Part shown: in pieces, positions 1-11,509 of the stretch
How the letters are laid out: each line of letters starts with the position of its first letter
Position numbering within the stretch: position 1 is the first letter of the stretch
Source: Gallionella sp.
GTDB lineage: Bacteria > Pseudomonadota > Gammaproteobacteria > Burkholderiales > Gallionellaceae
Length of the DNA stretch: 64,000 nt
Direction of reading: 5' to 3'
Assembly: GCA_017880865.1 (NCBI GenBank)
Contig: JADGRL010000004.1
Coordinates: 35,511 to 99,510, forward strand
Position numbers and translations under genes: made by a program
The notes under the pieces: model-generated
Told to the model about the DNA's origin: nothing
Seen by the model: only the letters and a program-made list of their open reading frames with translations
Databases searched by the model: none

Positions 1-1374
1 CACCGCATCAATTGCCTTCTGCACTTCACTAGGAAGAACGACAGATTTTGCTGCGGCGAGTGCTTTCAGAATTTGTGCCAGATTATTCAACAACTCGCTT
101 GGCACGACGATGGACTTGTTCGTCACCGGCATCAGCAGGTCATCATCACTTGAATGAACGATGTTGGCTTGAGCGCCCTTCTTGACTGCCTGTCTTACGC
201 GTTGCGCCAGCAGCGGATGGTCTTTGCGCAAAAAGCTGCCGACGATCAGAAAACGGTCACGGGTATTGATCTCATTGATGGGCATACCCAGCCATGGTGC
301 ACAGGATTGTTTGCCGTCCGCACTGAAGTCGGACTGGCGCAATCGAAAATCGATATTATCGCTGCCGATGCCGCGCATCAGTTTTTGCAGCAAATAAAGC
401 TCTTCCAGCGTGCTGTGCGGTGTCGCCAGCGCGGCGATCTGCTCTGCTCCGGCGGCATTGGCCACCTGGCGCAAACCATTCGCCACATATTCGAGCGCGG
501 CTTGCCATTCGACTTCGATCCACTTGCCGTCTTGTTTGAGCATCGGGCGGGTCAGACGCTCAGGCACATTCAGGCCTTCGTAGCTAAAGCGGTCTTTATC
601 GGAAATCCAGCATTCGTTGATGGCTTCGTTTTCAATCGGCACGACGCGCAGCACCTTGTTGTCTTTCACCTGTATCGCAAGATTGGAACCCAGACCATCG
701 TGCGGGCTGACTGAACGACGACGCGACAATTCCCAGTTGCGTGCGGTGTAACGGAACGGCTTGCTGGTCAGCGCGCCGACCGGACACAAATCGATCATGT
801 TGCCGGACAACTCGGAATCCACCGAGCTGTTCACAAAGCTCATGATCTCGGCATGCTCGCCACGGAACGCCATGCCCAGTTCCATCACCCCGGCGATTTC
901 CTGTCCGAAACGCACACAGCGCGTGCATTGGATGCAGCGGCTCATCTCTTCGGTGGAGATCAGCGGGCCGATGTCCTTGTGCATCACGCTGCGCTTTTCC
1001 TCGTGGTAACGCGATGCGCCACCACCATAACCCACGGCCAAATCCTGCAACTGGCATTCGCCACCCTGATCGCAAATCGGGCAATCGAGCGGATGGTTGA
1101 TCAGCAGAAATTCCATCACGCCTTTTTGCGCCTTGACCGCCATCTCCGAATGAGTGCGTACCTTCATGCCTTCGGCAGCTGGTGTCGCGCAGGCTGGCAG
1201 CGGCTTGGGCGCCTTCTCCACTTCCACCAGACACATACGACAATTGGCCGCGATGGAAAGTTTTTTGTGGTAGCAAAAATGCGGGATGTAGACACCGGCC
1301 TGGTGCGCCGCGTCCATCACCGTGGAACCGCGCGCGGTCTGAACCGACTTGCCATCAATTTCAATGTTAATCAT
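1..1374 (-). CDS. nuoG: NADH-quinone oxidoreductase subunit G, partial (runs off left edge)
   Basis: Reverse-strand translation from ATG at 1374: MINIEIDGKSVQTARGSTVMDAAHQAGVYIPHFCYHKKLSIAANCRMCLVEVEKAPKPLPAC...; 2Fe-2S and HxxxC cluster motifs; directly downstream of nuoF. Missing from the ORF track because there is no stop codon inside the window. Confidence 0.95.
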   Translation of the reverse strand, partial: MINIEIDGKSVQTARGSTVMDAAHQAGVYIPHFCYHKKLSIAANCRMCLVEVEKAPKPLPACATPAAEGMKVRTHSEMAVKAQKGVMEFLLINHPLDCPICDQGGECQLQDLAVGYGGGASRYHEEKRSVMHKDIGPLISTEEMSRCIQCTRCVRFGQEIAGVMELGMAFRGEHAEIMSFVNSSVDSELSGNMIDLCPVGALTSKPFRYTARNWELSRRRSVSPHDGLGSNLAIQVKDNKVLRVVPIENEAINECWISDKDRFSYEGLNVPERLTRPMLKQDGKWIEVEWQAALEYVANGLRQVANAAGAEQIAALATPHSTLEELYLLQKLMRGIGSDNIDFRLRQSDFSADGKQSCAPWLGMPINEINTRDRFLIVGSFLRKDHPLLAQRVRQAVKKGAQANIVHSSDDDLLMPVTNKSIVVPSELLNNLAQILKALAAAKSVVLPSEVQKAIDAV

Positions 1375-1395
1375 TGCTCACCTAATCCGTCAGCT

Positions 1396-2676
1396 TCACA
1401 CCAAGCAGCGCTTGTGTTCGATGTGATATTCAAATTCGTCGCGAAAATGCCTGAGCATGCCCTGCACCGGCCACACCGCGGCTTCACCTAATGCGCATAT
1501 CGTGCGCCCGGCGATGTTGTCGCCGATACTCAACAGCAAATCCAGATCTTCGGGGCGGCCCTCGCCGTGCTCGATGCGATGCACGATGCGATACAGCCAA
1601 CCAGTGCCTTCGCGGCACGGCGTGCACTGCCCGCAGGACTCCTCAAAATAAAAATACGACAGCCGCTCCAGCGCACGCACCATGCAGGTCGTCTCATCCA
1701 TCACGATCACCGCACCGCTGCCCAGACCGGAACCGGCCTTCTGAATGGAATCGTAATCCATCGTCAGTCCCATCATAATCTCGGCGGGCAACACCGGCAT
1801 CGACGAACCGCCCGGGATCACCGCCTTGAGCGTGTGTCCGTGGCGCACCCCGCCGGCCATTTCCAGCAACTTGGCAAAGGGTGTGCCCATCGGCACCTCA
1901 AAATTGCCGGGATTGTTCACATGACCGGACACGGAAAATAACTTTGTGCCGCCGTTGTTGGGCTTACCTAATTCCAGAAATTTTTGACCGCCGTGATTGA
2001 TGATGTACGGAATGCTGGCAAAAGTTTCGGTGTTGTTGATCGTGGTCGGCTTGCCATACAGACCGAAGCTCGCCGGGAACGGCGGCTTGTAACGCGGCTG
2101 GCCTTTTTTGCCTTCGATGGATTCGAGCAATGCGGTTTCTTCGCCGCAGATATACGCGCCATAACCCAGATGATTGTGCAGATCAAAACTAAAATCCGTG
2201 CCCAGGATGTTGTCGCCAAGATACCCCGCAGCACGCGCCAGCTCGCAGGCTTCTTCCATGCGCTCGTAGGCTTCGAATATTTCACCGTGCACATAGTTAT
2301 AGCCGGTCTTAACGCCCATCGTGTAAGCGGCGATCGCCATGCCTTCGATCAGCAGATGCGGGTTATAGCGCAGGATGTCCCAGTCTTTACAGGTACCCGG
2401 CTCGCCTTCGTCGGTGTTGCAAACGATATATTTATCGCCAGTGTAGTTCTTCGGCATGAAGCTCCACTTCAGGCCAGTTGGGAAACCCGCGCCTCCACGC
2501 CCGCGCAATGCCGATGACTTGACCTCGGCGATTATCACATCGGGCGACATCTTTGTGGTCAGCACCTTACGCAGCGCCTGATAACCGCCGACCTTGAGAT
2601 AGTTCTCCAGCGTCCAGGGCTGGTCGAAATCCATCGTGGTGAGAATGACCGGGCCCTTCATGCCAGTGTCTTTCAT
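1396..2676 (-). CDS. nuoF: NADH-quinone oxidoreductase subunit F
   Basis: ORF with [34 protein letters not shown] and [12 protein letters not shown] motifs; nuo operon context. Confidence 0.97.
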   Translation of the reverse strand: MKDTGMKGPVILTTMDFDQPWTLENYLKVGGYQALRKVLTTKMSPDVIIAEVKSSALRGRGGAGFPTGLKWSFMPKNYTGDKYIVCNTDEGEPGTCKDWDILRYNPHLLIEGMAIAAYTMGVKTGYNYVHGEIFEAYERMEEACELARAAGYLGDNILGTDFSFDLHNHLGYGAYICGEETALLESIEGKKGQPRYKPPFPASFGLYGKPTTINNTETFASIPYIINHGGQKFLELGKPNNGGTKLFSVSGHVNNPGNFEVPMGTPFAKLLEMAGGVRHGHTLKAVIPGGSSMPVLPAEIMMGLTMDYDSIQKAGSGLGSGAVIVMDETTCMVRALERLSYFYFEESCGQCTPCREGTGWLYRIVHRIEHGEGRPEDLDLLLSIGDNIAGRTICALGEAAVWPVQGMLRHFRDEFEYHIEHKRCLV

Positions 2677-3152
2677 AATTGGTCCAGTTCCGCCAAAATT
2701 TGATCAATCTTTGCAGGTGTCATGCGTGCACAGATTTTTTTGTTGTTCAATGTGAACAGCGGCGCATCCTTGCACGCGCCCATGCATTCGCCCTCGCGCA
2801 AGCCATACTTGCCGTCCGCAGTCACCTCATTAAAACCGATGCCCAGCTTGTCTTGCAGATAATCCACGACCTCTCCAGCCCCGCCCAGCGTGCAGGAAAG
2901 ATTGGTGCACACCGTGATGGTGTTTCGGCCCATCGGCTTGAGGTTATACATATGGTAGAAGGTCGCGACTTCAAACACCGCCATCTGCGCCATGCCCAGA
3001 TAGATAGCGATATCCGCCATATCATCGGTGGCAATCCAGCCTTTTTCATCTTGCACGAAACGCAATGCGGCCATCACCGCAGACTGCCGCTGATCCGCCG
3101 GATACTTCTTCAGCTCACGGTCGATCTTGACTTGTATTTGTTCAGTTAACAT
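2673..3152 (-). CDS. nuoE: NADH-quinone oxidoreductase subunit E
   Basis: Thioredoxin-like 2Fe-2S subunit ([11 protein letters not shown]...[11 protein letters not shown]); operon context. Confidence 0.96.
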   Translation of the reverse strand: MLTEQIQVKIDRELKKYPADQRQSAVMAALRFVQDEKGWIATDDMADIAIYLGMAQMAVFEVATFYHMYNLKPMGRNTITVCTNLSCTLGGAGEVVDYLQDKLGIGFNEVTADGKYGLREGECMGACKDAPLFTLNNKKICARMTPAKIDQILAELDQL

Positions 3153-4405
3153 TAACGGTCTACCTCACCAAAAACGATGTCCTGGGTGCCGATGATGGTC
3201 ACCACGTCCGCAATCATATGACCGCGCGCCATTTCGTCCAGCGCGGCCATGTGGGCGAAGCCCGGCGCGCGTATCTTCAAACGATAGGGTTTGTTCGCAC
3301 CGTCAGAAATCAGGTAAATGCCGAACTCCCCCTTGGGATGTTCGACGGCCGCGTAAGCCTCTCCGGCCGGCACATGCATCCCTTCAGTGAACAGCTTGAA
3401 GTGATGGATCAACTCTTCCATGTTTTCTTTCATGGCTTCGCGCCGAGGCGGCGCAAATTTATGGTCGCTGGTCATCACGGGTCCCGGGTTGGCGCGCAAC
3501 CAGGTGATGCACTGCCCGATGATACGGTTGGACTGCCTCATCTCTTCGACGCGCACCAGATAACGATCATATGAATCGCCGGTCTTGCCAACCGGAATAT
3601 CGAAATCCAGGCGGTCATAAACTTCATAGGGCTGCTTCTTGCGCAGATCCCACTCGATGCCCGAGCCACGCAGCATCGGTCCGCTAAAACCCAGCGCCAG
3701 CGCGCGTTCCGGCGTGACGATGCCGATATTGACGGTACGCTGTTTCCAGATGCGGTTATCCGTCAGCAGGGTCTCGTATTCATCCACACACTTGGGGAAG
3801 CGGCGGGTGAAGTCTTCGAGGAAATCGAGCAACGAACCCTGACGGTTTTCGTTGAGTCTTTTTACCGCTGCGGCGTTATGAATTTTGGAAGCCTGATATT
3901 GCGGCATGCTGTCCGGCAGATCGCGATACACGCCACCCGGACGATAGTAGGATGCATGCAGCCGCGCACCGGATGCGGCTTCGTACGCATCCATCAAGTC
4001 TTCGCGCTCGCGGAAGCAATACAGGAATACGGTCATCGCACCGATGTCCAGCCCGTGCGCGCCCAACCACAGCAAATGGTTCAGCACACGGGTGATCTCA
4101 TCGAACATCACGCGGATATATTGCGCACGCAATGGCACATCGATACCGGCCAATTTCTCGATCGCCATCACATAAGCATGTTCGTTGCTCATCATCGAGA
4201 CGTAATCCAGCCTGTCCATGTAGGGCAAGGCTTGAAGGAAGGTTTTGTGCTCGGCCAGTTTTTCGGTAGCGCGATGCAGCAATCCGATATGCGGGTCGGC
4301 GCGCTCGATCACCTCGCCATCCAATTCCAGCACCAGACGCAACACCCCGTGCGCGGACGGATGCTGCGGGCCAAAATTCATGGTGTAGTTTTTAATTTCA
4401 GCCAT
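3152..4405 (-). CDS. nuoD: NADH-quinone oxidoreductase subunit D
   Basis: [31 protein letters not shown]...; the ORF-track start at 4441 is probably too far upstream; ATG at 4405 preferred. Confidence 0.96.
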   Translation of the reverse strand: MAEIKNYTMNFGPQHPSAHGVLRLVLELDGEVIERADPHIGLLHRATEKLAEHKTFLQALPYMDRLDYVSMMSNEHAYVMAIEKLAGIDVPLRAQYIRVMFDEITRVLNHLLWLGAHGLDIGAMTVFLYCFREREDLMDAYEAASGARLHASYYRPGGVYRDLPDSMPQYQASKIHNAAAVKRLNENRQGSLLDFLEDFTRRFPKCVDEYETLLTDNRIWKQRTVNIGIVTPERALALGFSGPMLRGSGIEWDLRKKQPYEVYDRLDFDIPVGKTGDSYDRYLVRVEEMRQSNRIIGQCITWLRANPGPVMTSDHKFAPPRREAMKENMEELIHHFKLFTEGMHVPAGEAYAAVEHPKGEFGIYLISDGANKPYRLKIRAPGFAHMAALDEMARGHMIADVVTIIGTQDIVFGEVDR

Positions 4406-5084
4406 GTTTACGCTCCATGTTACTGGCGTAATTTTCTTCACGCACGATGCGCGGTGTCACTTCGCGCGGCTCGATCGAGACCGGCTGGTACACCACACGC
4501 TGCTGCTCGGGGTCGTAGCGCATTTCCACGTGACCTGACAGAGGGAAGTCCTTGCGGAACGGATTACCGACAAAACCATAATCGGTGAGCAGGCGGCGCA
4601 GATCGGGATGCCCGGTGAACACGATGCCATACAGATCGAAGGCTTCGCGTTCATACCAGTTGGCGGCTGGCCAAATTTCGATCACCGATGCCAGTACCGG
4701 AAAATCATCTTCCTCGGCAAACACGCGCACCCGCAAGCGCTGGTTATGCGTAATCGACAAAAGATGGTAGACCACCGCAAAGCGGAGCGGGAAAGTTGCA
4801 GGCACGTCTTCCGATTTCAGATAGGCGCCCCCCTCGCAGATATCGCTGCCGTAAGTGGAGTAATCCACACCGCACAGATCGACCATTTGCTCGAAACGAA
4901 AATCCGCATCATCGCGCAACAGGGTCATCACCTGCAGCACATCGGTGGCGCGTATCGCCACGGTCAGTTCACACAGATTGACAACCGAGCTCACCAAACG
5001 CTTGCCGAACTGGCCGACAAGCTTGTCTTGCAGCGCGAATAATTTATTGTCTTGTAAATTGCACAAATCAGCCGTCATGTTCAC
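4398..5084 (-). CDS. nuoC: NADH-quinone oxidoreductase subunit C
   Basis: NuoC-type sequence ([42 protein letters not shown]). Confidence 0.96.
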   Translation of the reverse strand: MNMTADLCNLQDNKLFALQDKLVGQFGKRLVSSVVNLCELTVAIRATDVLQVMTLLRDDADFRFEQMVDLCGVDYSTYGSDICEGGAYLKSEDVPATFPLRFAVVYHLLSITHNQRLRVRVFAEEDDFPVLASVIEIWPAANWYEREAFDLYGIVFTGHPDLRRLLTDYGFVGNPFRKDFPLSGHVEMRYDPEQQRVVYQPVSIEPREVTPRIVREENYASNMERKHG

Positions 5085-5560
5085 CCGCGCGCAATCGTGT
5101 TGGTACGTTTGATTTTATTCTGCAACTGAATGATGCCGAACAGCAAAGCCTCAGCCGTCGGAGGGCAACCGGGCACATACACATCCACCGGCACGATGCG
5201 ATCACAGCCTCGCACCACCGAATAGGAATAGTGGTAGTAGCCGCCGCCATTCGCGCAGGAACCCATCGAAATCACCCAGCGCGGCTCGGCCATCTGGTCG
5301 TAGACCTTGCGCAAGGCCGGAGCCATTTTATTGCACAGTGTGCCGGCCACGATCATCACATCCGATTGACGCGGGCTGGGACGAAACACGATACCGAAGC
5401 GGTCCAGATCGTAACGCGCCGCACCCGCGTGCATCATTTCCACCGCGCAACAGGCCAACCCGAAGGTCATCGGCCACAGCGAACCAGTACGCGTGTAATT
5501 GATGATGGTGTCGAGCGTCGTGGTGACGACACCTTTTTCCAGAATACCTTCTATTCCCAT
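5081..5560 (-). CDS. nuoB: NADH-quinone oxidoreductase subunit B
   Basis: [43 protein letters not shown]...; start at MGIEG preferred over the ORF-track start at 5581. Confidence 0.95.
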   Translation of the reverse strand: MGIEGILEKGVVTTTLDTIINYTRTGSLWPMTFGLACCAVEMMHAGAARYDLDRFGIVFRPSPRQSDVMIVAGTLCNKMAPALRKVYDQMAEPRWVISMGSCANGGGYYHYSYSVVRGCDRIVPVDVYVPGCPPTAEALLFGIIQLQNKIKRTNTIARG

Positions 5561-5907
5561 TCCAGAGCCCCTTTCATCCATTCGTAGATAAAGCCGACCA
5601 CCAGAATGGCCAGAAAGATCATCATCGAAACGAAACCAAAAGTGCCGATTTCCTTGAGCACGATCGCCCAGGGAAACATGAACGCGATTTCGAGATCGAA
5701 CAGAATAAACAGGATGGCCACGAGGTAATAGCGCACATCAAATTTCATGCGCGCATCTTCGAAGGCCTCAAAACCGCACTCGTAAGGAGAGAGTTTTTTG
5801 CTGTCAGGCCGATTGGGCGAGACCAGCTTACCCAATATCACAGGCACCACGCCCATCGCGATACCGACACATATGAACAACAGCACCGGGAAATAATTTT
5901 CCAACAT
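5551..5907 (-). CDS. nuoA: NADH-quinone oxidoreductase subunit A
   Basis: NuoA-type membrane protein ([40 protein letters not shown]). Confidence 0.96.
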   Translation of the reverse strand: MLENYFPVLLFICVGIAMGVVPVILGKLVSPNRPDSKKLSPYECGFEAFEDARMKFDVRYYLVAILFILFDLEIAFMFPWAIVLKEIGTFGFVSMMIFLAILVVGFIYEWMKGALEWE

Positions 5908-6020
5908 TGGGCTACGCCCCCTCTGTTTATGGTTAGTGAGTTAACCCAGAATTACTTTTGAATCGCATTGCTTGTTGAACCGATTATCTGGCCAACACGC
6001 GCATGCATCTACTTCAATCT

Positions 6021-6107
<87 letters not shown>

Positions 6108-6122
6108 AATACCGCTATAAAT

Positions 6123-6491
6123 CTATTTTGGAATGTCCTTGGACTTCGAGTCGTCGACCGGGCTAGTCGGCTTGGTCTCTGCCGGACTTGCCGCTGGCGC
6201 GACGGGAGCCGCTTGAGTGGCCGCCGGATTCACTTTATCCATCAAACCCTGCTGCTGCGCGGGATGAGAATAAAGGTAAGTCAGCGACAAGCTGGTAATA
6301 AAGAACAGCGTCGCGGCGACTGCCGTACTGCGACTGAGGAAATTTGCGGAACCGCTGGAACCGAACAGACTGCCTGCCGAACCCGTGCCAAACGCTGCGC
6401 CCATATCGGCACCTTTACCGTGTTGCATCAACACCAAGCCGATCAACACCACCGCTGTCACAACGTGCACTACCCAAACTAATGTTTCCAC
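6123..6491 (-). CDS. secG: Preprotein translocase subunit SecG
   Basis: VVHVVTAVVLIGLVLMQHGKGADMGAAFGTGSAGSLFGSSG; tpiA-secG-tRNA-Leu-nuo synteny. Confidence 0.95.
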   Translation of the reverse strand: METLVWVVHVVTAVVLIGLVLMQHGKGADMGAAFGTGSAGSLFGSSGSANFLSRSTAVAATLFFITSLSLTYLYSHPAQQQGLMDKVNPAATQAAPVAPAASPAETKPTSPVDDSKSKDIPK

Positions 6492-6540
6492 TTACGACCC
6501 CTCACACACTACGCCAATGACAAAATTACCAATGACAAAA

Positions 6541-7293
6541 TTAAATTTGACCCGCGCGACAAATTGCCAAAAACTCGTCCGCCACCAAGGATGCGCCGCC
6601 GATCAGGCCACCATCAATATCCGGCATCGCAAACAACTCTGCTGCGTTATTCGCCTTCACACTGCCGCCGTAGAGTATACACAACCCGGACGCGATTTGA
6701 CTATCGCCAGATGCGACACGCTGCCGGATAAACGCATGAACCGCCTGCGCCTGCGCAGAACTTGCCGTTTTTCCGGTGCCGATTGCCCATACCGGTTCGT
6801 AAGCCACCACCGCGTTGCGCAATGCCTGCACACCACCCAACCTAATCAGCGCATCCAACTGTCCGGCAACCACTTCTTCGGTTATACCGCTCTCGCGCTG
6901 CTCCAGCGATTCTCCAACACACAGGATAGGTGTTAACCCAGCCCGTTGTGCGGCCAAAAATTTCTCGGCCACCAGTTCGCTGCTCTCGCCATAATAAGCG
7001 CGACGCTCCGAGTGCCCGACGATCACATAACCACAACCAAAATCGCACAACATCGCGGCCGACACTTCACCGGTATAGGCGCCTTTGTCCAACTGATGCA
7101 CATCCTGCGCGCCCCACTTCACCTGACTACCGGACAGCTTTTGCTGCGCCTGGGCCAAATAAGGGAACGGCACACAAACCACACAATCGACACCGGGCAT
7201 CGCGGCTATCCCGCTACGCACCGCATCCAGCAACTGGGCGTTCTGAGCCAGTGCACCCTGCATCTTCCAGTTTCCGGTAACCAATTTGCGACG
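6541..7293 (-). CDS. tpiA: Triosephosphate isomerase
   Basis: MRRKLVTGNWKMQG..., VIVGHSERR, AYEPVWAIGTGKTAS, YGGSVK motifs; start trimmed from 7329 to MRRKL. Confidence 0.96.
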   Translation of the reverse strand, partial: RRKLVTGNWKMQGALAQNAQLLDAVRSGIAAMPGVDCVVCVPFPYLAQAQQKLSGSQVKWGAQDVHQLDKGAYTGEVSAAMLCDFGCGYVIVGHSERRAYYGESSELVAEKFLAAQRAGLTPILCVGESLEQRESGITEEVVAGQLDALIRLGGVQALRNAVVAYEPVWAIGTGKTASSAQAQAVHAFIRQRVASGDSQIASGLCILYGGSVKANNAAELFAMPDIDGGLIGGASLVADEFLAICRAGQI

Positions 7294-7402
7294 CATCGTC
7301 ATCAATCCGCTAAGCATCAAAGCGCGCAATCGTAACCGCGAACCGTCGAATGGTCAATGAAACAAACAGAACATCGCAGGAGCGCCCTTAATACATGGGG
7401 AG

Positions 7403-8374
7403 CTAGAACGGATCGGCGAAAATATCGCGCATGGAAGCGCCCGCAAAGAAAGTTTTCTGCTTGGCCGCATTGACCATGTCCGGATTGCCGCATAAGAAAA
7501 CACGCCAGCCGGAAAGATCCGGATGATCAGCCAGCGCCACGTCCAGCACCATCCCTGACGCATAGCCCGCCCGAGCTTCAATCTCACCCTCGCCTGAGCC
7601 TTCGGATACGCAGGGAACATAACTGAAATTGCGATGCGCCAGCGCAAGCTTCTTCAATTCCTCGACCAGATAAAATCCGTCCGGGTTATAGCTGCCATGG
7701 TAGAGACTGAGCTTGCCTTGATGGCCGTTCAACAGCGCGTCGCGGATGATGCCATACAACGGCGCGAGTCCCGATCCGGTCGCAATCAGCAGAATATTCT
7801 GTTCCGGTTTGCCCTCAACGTAAAAACAATCGCCGGAAGCTTCTGAAATCGTGATGGTGTCCCCGGCCTTCATGTTCGCAAAAACCCAGCCGCTCACCAG
7901 TCCGCCCGGCACCTTCCGCACATGCAATACAAGTTCTTTGTCGAGCGCGGGAACACTCGCCAATGAATAGCAGCGCGCCGTGGTTTCGTCCTTGAACAAA
8001 TTGATGAACTGCCCGGCCTTATATTCCAGAGGGCGGGAAGGTTCTAGCCGGATGCCGAGAATATCGGCGTTGAGATATTCGACACGGGTGACCGTGGCCT
8101 CAAGCTTGCCTAACCCCGCCTCGGGCATAACAACCTCGATATCTTGTTCAGGAAAACAGGAACAAGCTAAAAAATAATTCTGGGCCGCGAGGGTCGGCTT
8201 CAACCCCGCGCGGGCTTTTTCAGGCACCTCGCCCTTGACCGCGCGCATCAGACAGGTCTGACAAACACCGGAGCGGCAAGAAGAAGGAACAGCAACACCT
8301 CGGGCAGTCAAACAGTCGAGTACGGAGTTTTTCCCGCACTCATATGACTGCCCGCCATAAATAACTTTAGGCAT
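7403..8374 (-). CDS. 2Fe-2S ferredoxin-type / FAD-NAD(P)H oxidoreductase
   Basis: N-terminal plant-type ferredoxin motif (SCRSGVCQTCLMR), FAD (RCYSLAS) and NAD (GSGLAPLYGI) motifs. Confidence 0.88.
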   Translation of the reverse strand: MPKVIYGGQSYECGKNSVLDCLTARGVAVPSSCRSGVCQTCLMRAVKGEVPEKARAGLKPTLAAQNYFLACSCFPEQDIEVVMPEAGLGKLEATVTRVEYLNADILGIRLEPSRPLEYKAGQFINLFKDETTARCYSLASVPALDKELVLHVRKVPGGLVSGWVFANMKAGDTITISEASGDCFYVEGKPEQNILLIATGSGLAPLYGIIRDALLNGHQGKLSLYHGSYNPDGFYLVEELKKLALAHRNFSYVPCVSEGSGEGEIEARAGYASGMVLDVALADHPDLSGWRVFLCGNPDMVNAAKQKTFFAGASMRDIFADPF

Positions 8375-8386
8375 AGGTGTTTAGGC

Positions 8387-8749
8387 TTATTTGCCCAGAA
8401 CGTCGTTTCGGGTACTTTCGGCGATTGCAGCAGCTTGTGCAATCAAATGGCCGGGGACTTTGAGTTCCGTCAGCGTGGCGCCGAGGTTCTCCATCACCGC
8501 GTCAAAATGGCTATCGTTAAGACCCTGGGCCACGAGATGCGCATGACCTCTTCTCATATCCGCGCCGGTATAGTTGTGCGGTCCGCCAAAGGCCATCGTC
8601 AGAAAAGCTTTTTGCTTGGCGGCCTGCTTGTTCATATCCACGCCCTCGAAGAAACGCTTGATACGATCATCCTGCAGCACCTTGCGATAAAAAATGTCCA
8701 CTGCGGCATTAACAGCACCTTCCCCACCAATTTCGGTATACAGACTCAT
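8387..8749 (-). CDS. Group 1 truncated haemoglobin
   Basis: MSLYTEIGGEGAVNAAVDIFYRKVLQDDRIKRFFEGVDM...KAFLTMAFGGPHNYTGADMRRGHAHLV. Confidence 0.93.
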   Translation of the reverse strand: MSLYTEIGGEGAVNAAVDIFYRKVLQDDRIKRFFEGVDMNKQAAKQKAFLTMAFGGPHNYTGADMRRGHAHLVAQGLNDSHFDAVMENLGATLTELKVPGHLIAQAAAIAESTRNDVLGK

Positions 8750-8855
8750 TTTTATTTCTCCAGGTTATTTTGATCTGACTGCCAGAATGTTCCGGCAATT
8801 GTATAAATGCCTCATTAGGATGTATATTCGAGCCGCTCTAGACATGAGCAACATT

Positions 8856-8878
8856 AATATATATCCTGAATGCATCTT
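8856..8878. promoter_or_regulatory. NsrR-like operator (imperfect)
   Basis: AATATATATCC-T-GAATGCATCTT compared with the published NsrR consensus AAGATGYATTT-N-AAATRCATCTT: right half 10/11, left half about 7/11; lies between the globin and the Rrf2-family gene; a further half-site AGGATGTATAT is at 8817-8827. Confidence 0.5.
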
Positions 8879-9070
8879 ATTGTCCGTCCACAACCCTGTC
8901 AAGTGTCATGTTTGAACAGGGCGAAAACTATGTCGACGAGCATCAGGCAATACGAAAAATGGCGAACCTGCGCAGCCTACATAGATCAGATGTGCATCTG
9001 GTCTGGCTTCCCGGCGCGGCCATCACCCCGTTGTAGTTTTCAATAATCCGCTCACCCGGAAAGGTACGAA

Positions 9071-9520
9071 ATGCGTTTAACCCTGTACACCGATTATTCG
9101 CTGCGCGTCCTGCTTTATCTTGCCGACAAGGAAGGTGAAATCGTGACGATCAGTGAACTGGCCGACTTTTTCAAGATTTCGCGTAACCATCTGGTCAAAG
9201 TGGTACACAATCTGGGACTCAAAGACTACATCCTGACCACACGGGGGCGGCACGGCGGACTCAAACTCGCCCGTCCGGCGAAAGAAATTCTGATCGGCGC
9301 GGTGGTGCGCGCGACTGAACCCGATTTCGATTTGCTCGAATGCTTCAATCCTAAAACGGATCATTGCGTGATCACCCGCTCCTGCTCGCTGAAATCCGTG
9401 ATATTCAACGCGCAAGCCGCCTTCCTGGGTGAACTCGACAAATATACGCTGGCCGACATGGCCAACGCACCCAAGAAAGCCTTGCCCTCATTCAAATCCA
9501 TCCCGATCGTGCACAGCTAA
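9071..9520 (+). CDS. nsrR: Rrf2-family transcriptional regulator, NsrR-like (nitric oxide sensing)
   Basis: MRLTLYTDYSLRVLLYLADKEGEIVTISELADFFKISRNHLVKVVHNLG...GGLKLARPA...LLECF...C...C; three-Cys [Fe-S] pattern; divergent from truncated haemoglobin. Confidence 0.85.
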   Translation: MRLTLYTDYSLRVLLYLADKEGEIVTISELADFFKISRNHLVKVVHNLGLKDYILTTRGRHGGLKLARPAKEILIGAVVRATEPDFDLLECFNPKTDHCVITRSCSLKSVIFNAQAAFLGELDKYTLADMANAPKKALPSFKSIPIVHS

Positions 9521-9626
9521 GAAACGCCGATTAAACAAACCGTTCCCGGACCCTTCGGATTATGGCCGGGAAAAATGTTATTGAAGGGGTAGCGGCCTAT
9601 CAGACTTAAGGGCGCAGCTGTTTCAT

Positions 9627-10562
9627 TCAAGCCAGACAGGCCGCCAGCATTTTCCTGACTGCAATCGGATCGCGCTCTGTGCGCAATGTCCGGTACAGTG
9701 TTTCCGCTTCCGGGTAGCCAGCGCGCAACATTCCCAGCCATTGCTTGAGCCGCCCCGGCGCGTGCCTCGGGTCCATCCGGGCACATAACAGGTCGTAGTA
9801 ATCGATCACCCAGGGCAGCAGTTCCGGCCAGTGCATGGCCTCCTCCCCGGTTTTGATGCGCCGCATCAGGTCCGGGCGGACGATGGCGCCGCGCCCGATC
9901 ATCACGTCGGTGCAGCCGCTGATCTGGCGAATTTTTTCACTATCCTTGGGGGTCCACACCTCACCGTTGGCCACCACCGGCAGCTTCACGGCTTCGCGGA
10001 TATGGGCGAGCCATTCCCAGCGCGCAGGAGGGCGGTAGCGGTCGGACCGAGTGCGTGCATGAACGGTGAGTTCATTGGCGCCGCCCGCTTCGATGGCTCG
10101 GGCGCAATCGAGCGTCAGCGAGGTATCTTCAAGGCCCAGACGCATCTTGGCGGTGACGGGAATGTGTTTCGGCACGGCGCGGCGCGCAGCAGTCACGATG
10201 GCGTGGATTTGCTCCGGGAACTGCAGCAGGACAGCGCCGCCGCCGTGACGATTCACCGTGGGTGCGGGGCAGCCGAAGTTGAGGTCGATGCCCGGTGCAC
10301 CCAGGGAAGCGGCGAATGCGGCATTTTCTGCGAGGCAGACCGGGTCGCTCCCCAGCAACTGCACGCGCACCGGCACCCCGGCGCGCGTACATCCGCCGCT
10401 GACCAGCTCAGGCACGGTGCGCAGCAGCTTTTTCTCAGTGAGCAGATGGTTGGTGACCCGCACAAATTCGGCCACGCACAGGTCGATGCCGCCCAGACGC
10501 GTCAATATGTCGCGCAGGCTATGATCGGCCAAGCCCTCCATCGGGGCGAGAATCAGGCGCAT
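9627..10562 (-). CDS. dusC: tRNA-dihydrouridine synthase (DusC type)
   Basis: MRLILAPMEGLADHSLRDILTRLGGID...LNFGCPAPTVNRHGGGA...MIGRGA. Confidence 0.9.
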   Translation of the reverse strand: MRLILAPMEGLADHSLRDILTRLGGIDLCVAEFVRVTNHLLTEKKLLRTVPELVSGGCTRAGVPVRVQLLGSDPVCLAENAAFAASLGAPGIDLNFGCPAPTVNRHGGGAVLLQFPEQIHAIVTAARRAVPKHIPVTAKMRLGLEDTSLTLDCARAIEAGGANELTVHARTRSDRYRPPARWEWLAHIREAVKLPVVANGEVWTPKDSEKIRQISGCTDVMIGRGAIVRPDLMRRIKTGEEAMHWPELLPWVIDYYDLLCARMDPRHAPGRLKQWLGMLRAGYPEAETLYRTLRTERDPIAVRKMLAACLA

Positions 10563-10687
10563 GGGTATCTGGACGGTTGCGGGGCGTTTATTTTAGAAAA
10601 AATACACATAAGTTCAGACTCGATTTATCTTTATTCTGTTGATGGAGGTGCCCCGAACGGAGTGCCTCCTGATTCATCATCGCCAAA

Positions 10688-11509
10688 TCAGAATGCGTAC
10701 CCCAACCCAAGTCTAACCGTGGTGTAATTTGTCTTGCTGTCCGGCTCCCAGGTGACGAGGCCGCCAGCTAAGGGATACAGCGCGCTGATGCCATACTTGA
10801 AGCTCTTATAATCGACACCGACGTTGCCGTGGAAGGTTTTGGTAAATGCATAATCGGCGCAGGCGCCCACCTTGTACCGGCTGGAGTTGCCGAGTCGGCC
10901 CGTGAATCCAGCAGGGCCTTCGACCACAATATTTGATCCGAATGTACGCCCGAACACGGCATTGATTGAAACTACCAGTTTGGCGACAGGCGAATACTGG
11001 CCCAGCGCACCGATCCCATAATAATGGTGAGTGTAGGTCTCACCATAATTGATCAACCTGTCCCATTTATGATGGCCGAGCTCGGCGTAGGGTGTCAGCA
11101 TCAACTCGTCGTTAACTACGAAACCTCTTCCGTAACGGGCGCTGTAATTATCCAGTATCGCACCGGAAGGTTGAACGACCGAACCATACACTCCGCCTTC
11201 CTGAAGGGAGCCTACATATTTCGTGTTGCCGGAGGAATGGTCGTATTCGGCTTCGAAATAATCGTTTCCGAGCCACCAATCCTTCATCGCGGATAAGGAC
11301 AGCGCCGCACCCGGCACCCAGCCCGTCGCCGTGTCTATCGTTCCGGTCGTCGTGCCCAGAATTCCATTGCCCGTTTCCGTGTAATCGACATACGTCGCAA
11401 TGATCTGGCTGCCGATCTGGTTATTGGATGCCATGATGTCGGATGTGCCCGCAAACGCTGTTGCAGAGCACATCAAGCAGCCCATCAGCAAAGCGACTTT
11501 ATGCAACAT
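10688..11509 (-). CDS. Putative outer-membrane beta-barrel protein
   Basis: Signal peptide, alternating aromatic/hydrophobic strands and C-terminal ...TTVRLGLGYAF ending in aromatic residue. Confidence 0.65.
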   Translation of the reverse strand: MLHKVALLMGCLMCSATAFAGTSDIMASNNQIGSQIIATYVDYTETGNGILGTTTGTIDTATGWVPGAALSLSAMKDWWLGNDYFEAEYDHSSGNTKYVGSLQEGGVYGSVVQPSGAILDNYSARYGRGFVVNDELMLTPYAELGHHKWDRLINYGETYTHHYYGIGALGQYSPVAKLVVSINAVFGRTFGSNIVVEGPAGFTGRLGNSSRYKVGACADYAFTKTFHGNVGVDYKSFKYGISALYPLAGGLVTWEPDSKTNYTTVRLGLGYAF

